A stretch of DNA of 6,332 nucleotides from Thermoanaerobaculia bacterium (GTDB taxonomy: Bacteria > Acidobacteriota > Thermoanaerobaculia > UBA5066): positions 1 through 6,332 of the forward strand of contig JAMQPJ010000203.1 in NCBI GenBank assembly GCA_023717585.1, written 5' to 3'. The position numbers were made by a program, and so were the translations under genes. Below, piece after piece: positions 1 to 6,000 of this stretch (positions are counted from its first letter, which is position 1; the number at the start of each line of letters is the position of its first letter). The notes below the pieces were generated by a model. It had not been told where the DNA came from, made no database searches, and saw only the letters and a list, made by a program, of their open reading frames with translations.

Positions 1-195
1 CATGACCCAGCCCGTGACCGGGTCGACCGGCCCCTCCACGGTGACGTCGAGTCCGTACGTGTGGCCGTGGCCGTGCGGGTTGTTGCACTTGTCGAACACG
101 CGCCGGTTCCACTCGGGGCCCTGGGAGTCGTTGTGCAGCCGGTGAGCCGCGGAAAAGTGCGAGCGCGTCGTGATGCGGACGGAGGGTTCCTTCAT
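1..195 (-). CDS. 6-pyruvoyl-tetrahydropterin synthase / 6-carboxytetrahydropterin synthase (QueD) family, N-terminal part
   Basis: Zinc enzyme of the PTPS/QueD fold, which acts on 7,8-dihydroneopterin triphosphate in the cytoplasm to give a pterin (6-carboxytetrahydropterin for queuosine, or 6-pyruvoyltetrahydropterin for biopterin). Only the first 65 codons are present; the 3' end lies beyond the left edge (family members are about 120-150 residues). Seen: FSAAHRL at residues 14-20, and CNNPHGHGHTY at 37-47, followed by the family segment VDPVTGWVM at 57-65. By analogy with characterised PTPS, His18, His43 and His45 are the zinc ligands and Cys37 the catalytic cysteine. The CNNP-x-GHGH spacing resembles animal-type PTPS more than E. 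coli QueD (C-x3-HGH), although His41 would also allow the QueD-style reading, so the exact product is left open. The ATG is preceded by AGGTGG five bases upstream, and it overlaps the stop of the upstream gene (ATGA). Family assignment is firm; queuosine versus other pterin role is not. Confidence 0.93.
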   Translation of the reverse strand, partial: MKEPSVRITTRSHFSAAHRLHNDSQGPEWNRRVFDKCNNPHGHGHTYGLDVTVEGPVDPVTGWVM

Positions 196-593
196 CGTCC
201 CCACCTGCGGCGCGCGCTCTCCCAGAGTCGGAGACGCCGGTAGAGCTCTTCGGGGGTCGTCTCGACGTACACGGTCTGAGAGTACGCGATCGTCCGCGCC
301 CGCTGGCCCTCCCGGCAAACGTGCTCGGCGGCGTCCGCCGGCGTGCAGTTCTTGTAATCGAACACGGGCGTCCCGTCCATGACGTCTCCCACCATCACGG
401 CGATGGCCGCCACGCCCAGGAGCGCGAGACAGGACGCCAGCTCGGCCTTGCCGGAGGCGGTGCTCTCGACTTCGGACTTTCCCCCGGCCTCGAATCCGGC
501 CGGGACGAACCACCGGACGGAAAACGAGAGGGGATCGCCGTCGTAGCCGCTGCGAAGGTATATCCGCTGCGCGTTCTCGGGAGCGGGTCGCAT
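192..593 (-). CDS. Unrecognised 133-residue protein with one possible membrane helix, coupled to the PTPS/QueD gene
   Basis: I do not recognise a family. The frame is judged real because third codon positions are strongly GC from about base 593 down to the stop, and because its TGA overlaps the ATG of the downstream PTPS-family gene (ATGA), a layout typical of translational coupling. The protein has a polar N-terminal half (residues 1-50), a hydrophobic stretch at about 52-69 (LASCLALLGVAAIAVMVG) that could be a single membrane helix or a buried core helix, then a soluble C-terminal part with Cys83 and Cys93 and a very basic end (ESARRRWGR). The frame stays open upstream to an ATG at 659 and another at 716, but codons there lose the GC3 bias, so ATG 593 is preferred. 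No Shine-Dalgarno is visible before 593. A role connected with pterin or queuosine metabolism is only suggested by position. Confidence 0.68.
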   Translation of the reverse strand: MRPAPENAQRIYLRSGYDGDPLSFSVRWFVPAGFEAGGKSEVESTASGKAELASCLALLGVAAIAVMVGDVMDGTPVFDYKNCTPADAAEHVCREGQRARTIAYSQTVYVETTPEELYRRLRLWESARRRWGR

Positions 594-601
594 GCCGGCG
601 C

Positions 602-607
602 AGTTTA
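602..607 (-). promoter_or_regulatory. Possible -10 element (TAAACT) next to the 593 start
   Basis: Reading the minus strand, TAAACT fits the TANNNT pattern and sits eight bases before the ATG at 593, which has no Shine-Dalgarno. This is the arrangement seen at leaderless or very short-leader genes in some high-GC bacteria. No convincing -35 hexamer lies 16-18 bases upstream. Six-base matches are common by chance, so this is weak. Confidence 0.22.
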
Positions 608-628
608 GACCCGATGCAAATGCACCCC

Positions 629-658
629 TTGACCGGATCTCGAGGCTGGTCCTAACCA
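629..658 (+). promoter_or_regulatory. Weak sigma70-like promoter for the 715-1140 gene
   Basis: TTGACC at 629-634 matches five of six bases of the -35 consensus. Eighteen bases later TAACCA (653-658) is a poor -10. If used, transcription would begin near 665 and leave a leader of about 50 bases before the ATG at 715. The gap between the divergent genes must contain promoters for one or both directions, which is the main support. Confidence 0.25.
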
Positions 659-705
659 TCTTCAGGGATCCCGATCCGGGCGGCCGCTGGAGGCCGCGGA
701 AAAGC

Positions 706-709
706 GAGG
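706..709 (+). promoter_or_regulatory. Ribosome binding site deciding the start at 715
   Basis: GAGG (GAGGT with the next base) stands five bases before the ATG at 715. The same frame is open from an ATG at 592, but that start has no such site and its first 41 codons overlap the divergent gene. The site therefore selects 715. Confidence 0.6.
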
Positions 710-714
710 TCTGC

Positions 715-1140
715 ATGCAAAAAGGTCACTTCCGCCTGTTCGCCGTCCTCGGAGGCGGCGTGGTGCTCGCGCTCTCGGTTGCCGGCTTCCTACTAGTCGA
801 AGGCAAGCCGCTGGACACGACCTGGACGCCGGCTCATCTCGCCCTGCCGCTCGCGACGACGGCCGATCGTCTGCAGGTTCTCGTCGGCGACATCCCGCTC
901 GAAAAGGCGATCGCCGAGAGGCGTCTCACCCTCGCCCGGGACGCGGGGCCCCTGGTCGTCCTCGAGGCCACCGTGCGCATGAACAACGCCCCTCAGCTCC
1001 GCGAGGCGCGCCTCATGCCGCTTCTCGCTCTTTCGGCCATCGCGGGCGGCGCGCTCGTCCTGTTCGTCATCGGGCTCTTCGCGCCCCGGATCGGCGCTCT
1101 CCACCAGAACGACCTGATCGACCTGCACCTGACGACGTAG
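715..1140 (+). CDS. Unrecognised 141-residue protein with N- and C-terminal membrane helices
   Basis: No family is recognised. Two hydrophobic segments are clear: residues 8-28 (FRLFAVLGGGVVLALSVAGF region) and 100-123 (MPLLALSAIAGGALVLFVIG region). Between them lies a domain of about 70 residues (30-99) that is mildly charged and contains VGDIPLEKAIAERR, then a short polar C-terminal tail ending HLTT. With positive residues Lys3, His5 and Arg7 before the first helix, the likely topology is both ends in the cytoplasm and the middle domain outside or in the periplasm. The start at 715 is chosen for its GAGG site and because the first helix then begins almost at the N-terminus, as in a signal-anchor. 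The gene is codirectional with the membrane glycosyltransferase 73 bases downstream, so co-expression is possible, though a hairpin lies between them. Existence as a gene is well supported by frame length and composition; function is unknown. Confidence 0.75.
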   Translation: MQKGHFRLFAVLGGGVVLALSVAGFLLVEGKPLDTTWTPAHLALPLATTADRLQVLVGDIPLEKAIAERRLTLARDAGPLVVLEATVRMNNAPQLREARLMPLLALSAIAGGALVLFVIGLFAPRIGALHQNDLIDLHLTT

Positions 1141-1169
1141 CGCCCTTCGCCCGGGAAACGCCTGACGGA

Positions 1170-1193
1170 GCCGGATCGCCCGCGCGGTCCGGC
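1170..1193 (+). terminator. 9-bp-stem hairpin in the intergenic gap (possible terminator or mRNA-processing hairpin)
   Basis: GCCGGATCG (1170-1178) pairs with CGGTCCGGC (1185-1193) over nine pairs, eight Watson-Crick and one T-G wobble, around a six-base loop CCCGCG. It stands 29 bases after the stop of the 715-1140 gene and 20 bases before the next start. There is no T-run after it, so it is not a classical intrinsic terminator; it could attenuate read-through, protect a 3' end, or simply reflect GC-rich sequence. Confidence 0.4.
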
Positions 1194-1201
1194 CGCTGGC
1201 T

Positions 1202-1207
1202 TATCGT
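1202..1207 (+). promoter_or_regulatory. Possible -10 element (TATCGT) just before the 1214 start
   Basis: TATCGT matches four of six bases of TATAAT and fits TANNNT. It ends six bases before the ATG at 1214, which lacks a Shine-Dalgarno; this is the spacing expected for a leaderless transcript. No -35 hexamer is seen at the usual distance. Offered as a candidate only. Confidence 0.25.
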
Positions 1208-1213
1208 CCGCGC

Positions 1214-2998
1214 ATGCGGGCGAAGTGGCTGCTCGGTCCTGTCCTCGTGGCGGCGGTCGTCGCCGCGTACCTGCCCGCCCTCCAGGCCGGCTTCGTTTGG
1301 AACGACGACACCTACCTCACGGAGAACCGGACTCTCGACGGGATCGAAGGGCTGCGGCTCATCTGGACCGAGCCGAGGGCCAACGAGCAGTACTACCCGA
1401 TGGTCTTCTCCTCGTTCTGGGTGGAGAAGCGTCTCTGGTCACTGCAGCCGTTCGGCTATCACCTCGTCAACGTCCTCCTTCATGCCGGATCGGCCTTGCT
1501 CCTGTGGGGGCTCCTCGTCCGCCTCCGCCTGCCGGGCGCGTGGTTCGCGGCCGCCCTGTTCGCGCTGCACCCTCTGGGCGTCGAGTCCGTAGCATGGATC
1601 ACCGAGCGCAAGAACACGCTCTCGCTCCTCCTCTCGCTCCTTTCGATCCACGCGTGGTATTCGTACCTCGAGGCGCACGCGAAAGCCGGCGAACGGAAGA
1701 ACGAGCGGGTGATCGAGAGGAAGAAAAAGCGGCGCGCGGCCGGCACGGTCGAGCCGTGGTGGCGGACGCCGACGGTTTTCCATGCCCTCTCCCTCGCCTG
1801 TTTGACCCTGGCCCTCTTCGCAAAGACGACGGCCTGCGTGGTCCCCGCCGTGCTCCTCGTTCTCGTCTGGTGGCGACAGGGGCGCGTGGTCCCCCGCGAC
1901 GTGCGGCCGCTCCTCCCCCTCTTCACGATCGGCGCCCTTCTGGCGCTTCAGACCGCCTGGCTCGAGCGGACGATGGTGCAGGCGGCGGGAAAAGAGTGGG
2001 AAATCGGGATGGCCGGGCGCGTGCTCCTCGCCGGCCAGACCAGCCTGTTTTACGCCGGAAAGCTCTTCTTTCCCGCAAAGCTCGCCTTCATCTACGAGCG
2101 CTGGACCGTCGACCCCCACGATCTTCGTCAGTGGCTCGGGGCGGCGTGCGTCCTCGGGCTCGTCGCGGCCGCGTGGCTCCTCCGGCGCCGCGTCGGGCGC
2201 GGGCCCCTCGCCGGCCTGCTCCTCTTTCTCGGCGTGCTCGTTCCCGCGATGGGGTTCTTCAACGTCTACGCGATGCGCTATTCGTGGGTCGCGGACCACT
2301 TCGCCTATCAGGCCGTCGCCGTCTTCGCCGCGTGCATCGGGTGCGGGGCGGCGTCGGCGATCGCCCCGCTCGGAATCGTGCCCCGCAGGATCGCCGCGGC
2401 GCTCGCCCTCGCCGCGCTCGGCGTCCTCGCGTTGCAGGCGCACGCGCAGAGCCACAGCTACCGGAACGAGGAGACGCTCTGGCGGGACACGCTCGAAAGA
2501 AGCCCCTCCTGCTTCATGTGTGAAACGAACTACGGAAACTGGCTGATGGAGAAGGGGCGCGCAGCCGAGGCCGTTCCCCACTTCGAGAAATCGCTGAGCC
2601 TCAGGCCCGAAAACGTGCCTGCGCTGCTGAACCTCGCGCGCATCGAGGAGCAGGGCGGCCGTCTCGACGCGGCGACGGGCCACCTGCGCGCGGCGCTCCG
2701 CATCGCCCCCCTGGACACGACCGTGCTCGTCAACCTGGCGACCGTGAGCACGAAATCGGGGCGGATCGACGAGGCGATCGCCTCGTACGAAGAAGCGCTG
2801 CGCCTCGGCGCGTCCGGGAGCCACGTCGCGCACAACGGACTCGGCGCCGCTCTCATGCAGCGCGGACGGGTGACGGAAGCGATCGAGCACTTCCGCGAAG
2901 CCCTGCGCCTCGACCCGGGCTACGCGTATGCCCGCGCCAACCTCGAGCGGGCGCTTTCCATTGCGGGAGGGCCGGCCCCGAGTCCCTCCGGAAGATGA
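1214..2998 (+). CDS. Multi-pass membrane glycosyltransferase of the TMTC / protein O-mannosyltransferase-like GT-C type with C-terminal TPR repeats
   Basis: Complete 594-residue protein. It resembles bacterial relatives of the TMTC proteins: GT-C enzymes that use a lipid-linked sugar and act on the outer face of the membrane. After an N-terminal helix (about 6-24), the first outer loop carries FVWNDDTYLT (27-36), whose paired acidic residues Asp31-Asp32 sit where GT-C enzymes hold their catalytic or metal-binding acid. Further family signatures are FHLVN-like GYHLVNVLLH (81-90), LFALHPLGVESVAWITERKN (115-134), FFPAKLAFIYERW (285-297) and WVADHFAYQA (358-367). About ten membrane helices run to residue 409. 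Residues 435-582 form about four TPR units, with the usual G/A/Y spacing (for example GRVTEAIEHFREALRLDPGY, 551-570), which likely bind the protein substrate or a partner. A very basic loop at 157-176 should be cytoplasmic. Sugar and acceptor are not predictable. The ATG at 1214 has no clear ribosome site but places the first helix properly. Confidence 0.92.
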   Translation: MRAKWLLGPVLVAAVVAAYLPALQAGFVWNDDTYLTENRTLDGIEGLRLIWTEPRANEQYYPMVFSSFWVEKRLWSLQPFGYHLVNVLLHAGSALLLWGLLVRLRLPGAWFAAALFALHPLGVESVAWITERKNTLSLLLSLLSIHAWYSYLEAHAKAGERKNERVIERKKKRRAAGTVEPWWRTPTVFHALSLACLTLALFAKTTACVVPAVLLVLVWWRQGRVVPRDVRPLLPLFTIGALLALQTAWLERTMVQAAGKEWEIGMAGRVLLAGQTSLFYAGKLFFPAKLAFIYERWTVDPHDLRQWLGAACVLGLVAAAWLLRRRVGRGPLAGLLLFLGVLVPAMGFFNVYAMRYSWVADHFAYQAVAVFAACIGCGAASAIAPLGIVPRRIAAALALAALGVLALQAHAQSHSYRNEETLWRDTLERSPSCFMCETNYGNWLMEKGRAAEAVPHFEKSLSLRPENVPALLNLARIEEQGGRLDAATGHLRAALRIAPLDTTVLVNLATVSTKSGRIDEAIASYEEALRLGASGSHVAHNGLGAALMQRGRVTEAIEHFREALRLDPGYAYARANLERALSIAGGPAPSPSGR

Positions 2999-3026
2999 CG
3001 GTTGAGCCGGGGGTTGCTCGCCCGTC

Positions 3027-6000
3027 CTAACGCGCGAGCGTGCGGCGACGGTGTTGATCGGACCCGGGGGCTGCCGGCCTCCCGTCTCTCGCCCCCAGTC
3101 GAATCGCGACCCGGTGGACGCGGCCGTCGTCACGAAGCGGGATCGACGCGGGATCGACGGGCACGCCGTCGCATTCCGCTCCCGCGACCCCGCCGCTCCG
3201 GCCCTCCGGGTTCTCGACCGCGATCTCGTATCGGGCGGAGCCGAATCGCCACGAGATCGAGAATCCCCGCCACGTGCCCGGCACGCACGGGTTCACCGAG
3301 AACGTGCTCCCCTTCGGCGTCAGGCCGAGGATGCCCTCCAGCCCGACGCGATACATCCAGCCGGCGGCTCCCGTGTACCACGTCCAGCCGCCGCGCCCGC
3401 GATGCTGCGGATGGTCGTAGACGTCGCCGGCGAGCACGTAGGGTTCCGTCTTGTACCTGTCGAGCTCGGCAGACGTTCGCGTGTGGTTGATCGGATTGAG
3501 CATGTGGAACGCCTCGACGGCCTCGGCTCCGTACCCGAGCCGGGTGAGGGCGAGGACCACCCATTCCGCCGCGTGCGTGTACTGCCCGCCGTTCTCCCGG
3601 ATGCCCGGCACATAGCCCTTGATGTAGCCCGGGTCGAGGGCGGTGCGATCGAACGGAGGCGTCAGGAGCAGGATGACGCGCGACGCGCGACGCACGAGAT
3701 GCGCCCGCACGGCATCCATCGCGCGCTCGGCGCGGTCCCGCGGCGCGGCGCCCGAGAGGACGGCCCACGTCTGGGCGACGGAGTCGATCCGCCCTTCGTC
3801 GTTCTGCGCGGAGCCGAGCGGCGTCCCGTCGTCGAAGTACGCGCGCCGGTACCAGTCTCCGTCCCAGGCGAGCTCGAGCATCGCCGCGAGCCGCTCCCTT
3901 TCCTTCCGGTACCGGGCCGCCCGCGCCGCGTCTCCGCGGGCCTCGGCGATCGGCGCGAAATCCGAGAGCACCACGTGGAGAAGCCACCCGACGAACACGC
4001 TCTCCCCGCGCCCCTCCTTCCCGACGCGGTTGTAGCCGTCGTTCCAGTCGCAGGAGCCGATGAGCGGGAGTCCGTGCGGCCCCTGGGTGAGGCCGCGTTC
4101 GATCGCGCGCACGCAATGCTCGTAGAGAGACCCCGCCTCGGAGGACGTGGAAGGCAGCCCGAAGGATTCGGCCTCTCCGGGCGCCACGGCGGGAGCGGCC
4201 AGGAACGGCACGACCTCGTCGAAGGCGCCGGAGTCGCCCGTCTCCGCCGCGTAGCGGGCGGCGGCCCAGGGCAGCCAGAGCAGGTCGTCCGAGCAGCGCG
4301 TCCGGACCCCGCGGCCCGAGGGCGGATTCCACCAGTGCTGGACGTCGCCCTCGACGTACTGCCGGCCCGCCGCTCGCAGGAGGTGCTCGCGGGCCAGCTC
4401 CGGGCGCGACCACGTCAGCGCGACAACGTCCTGCAGCTGATCCCGGAAACCGTAGGCCCCGCTCGACTGGTAGTAGCCGCTTCGCGCGAAGACCCGGGCC
4501 GAGAGGTCCTGATAGAGGAGCCAGCGATTCATGATGAGGTCGAAGGAATCGTCCGGCGTCTTCACGGCGATCGCGGAGAGCGTCTCGTCCCAGAATTCCT
4601 CCACCTGCTTCAGCTCGCGGGCGGCCGATTCCGAGCTCGCGTGCCGCCGCGCGAGAGACCGGGCCGCGGCGAGATCCGGCGCCTGCCCGAGGACGAAGAC
4701 GACCCGCCGCGTCTCCGCGGGCTGGAGCGCGATCGAGACGTGCATCGCGGCGCAGGGATCGAGGCCGGCCCCGAAATTTCCCCCGAGAGGCAACCGGCGG
4801 AGCGCGCCCGCGCGCGAGAGGGATCCGTTGCGGCCGAGAACCTCGAGCCGGTCGCCCGTCGCCGAGACGACCGGCTCGCTCGACGCCGCGAAAGCGACGC
4901 GGCCCGCGAAGTCCGCGTTGTAGGGATTCCGCGCAAGCAGGGCGCCGGTCTCGTCGTCTCGCTCGCTCACGACGAAGCGCGACTCTCCCGCCCTTGGGGG
5001 GCCGAGACTCCATTCCGCGTAGCTGAGGAGCGTCAGCCGGCGCGGTTTCGGGCCGTGGTTCGTGAGGGTGAGGACCGAGAGCTTCACGGGATCGTCCTTC
5101 GCGACGAAGACGGCGAGCTCCTGCTCGAGGCCGTCCGCCGCGCGCTGGAAGCGCGTCACGCCGGCCGCGTGCCGCACGATCCAGCGCGGGGATCGCGGCG
5201 TGCGCCTCAGGGGGGCCGGTGTCGCGCCCCGGATGCGGCCTGTCTCCTCGTCGCGGATGAAGATCGCCTCGGCGGTCGGGTCCGACACCGGGTCGTTCGC
5301 GAACGGCGTGAGCCGGTTTTCCCGGCTGTTCTCCGACCACGTCGTCGAGGCTCCCGACGTCGTGACGATCGTGCCGAAGCGCGGATTCGCGATGACGTTC
5401 GCCCACGGAAGCGGCGTCTCGGCGTTGCCCGAGAGCACGACCACGTACTCCTTGCCGTCCGGCGAGAACCCCCCGAGTCCGTTTCCCAGGAGGAGCGGCG
5501 GGACGGGCTGCCCGTCGTCTCCGTCGCCGTCGTCGACGAGGGGCGTCTCGAGCGGGCGCGGGGGCTCCGGGCCGCGTCGATCGAGCTGCCCCGCGAGCTC
5601 GCCCCGCTCCCCGGAAAGGACCGCGCGCGCGACCGTCAGGAGGAGGATGCGTTCGGCCTCGGGCATCCCGTCGCCGCGCAGGAGGAAGACCCCGCCGGGC
5701 CGCCCCTTCCACGACGACCACGATCCGCCGTCGACGAGCGCCGTGAGCTGCTCGTGCATCTGGTCGAGGTAGCTCACGGGGTGCTCGTTCAGGACGACGA
5801 GGTCGGCCTTCAGTCCGACGAGACGCCAGTACTCCTGCGCCTTCAGGACCTGAAAGACGAGGGGCAGGTCGTCGGACTCGACGACGCGGACGAGGACGAT
5901 CGGGAGGTCGCCCGAGATTCCGTGGCCGTAGAGACCGGCCTGTCCGAGCGTGCTCCTCGAAAGGACGTCCCCCTGCTCGCGCAGGGACGCGTCGGAGAAG

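Noticed and set aside
592..714. N-terminal extension of the 715-1140 gene from an ATG at 592
   Set aside because: The extra 41 residues have no helix or motif, overlap the divergent gene's start, and lack a ribosome site, whereas 715 has GAGG five bases upstream.
594..716. N-terminal extension of the minus-strand 133-residue protein to ATG 659 or 716
   Set aside because: Codons above 593 drop to a mixed third-position composition, unlike the strongly GC3-biased body of the gene, and no ribosome site supports the earlier starts.
2999..3026. Bidirectional terminator between the convergent genes
   Set aside because: Only a four-pair CGGG/CCCG stem can be drawn and there is no T-run on either strand, so it does not meet the standard for a terminator.
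1439..3133. 564-codon open frame on the minus strand opposite the membrane glycosyltransferase
   Set aside because: It is rich in Arg, Glu and Gly with no domain signature and mirrors the GC3 bias of the true gene, which has clear family motifs. It is the usual antisense shadow in very GC-rich DNA.
3130..5721. 863-codon open frame on the minus strand in another frame of the NdvB-like gene
   Set aside because: Its product is Arg/Ala/Pro-rich without motifs, while the overlapping frame on the same strand carries every GH94 signature. The long frame reflects the scarcity of stops at high GC.
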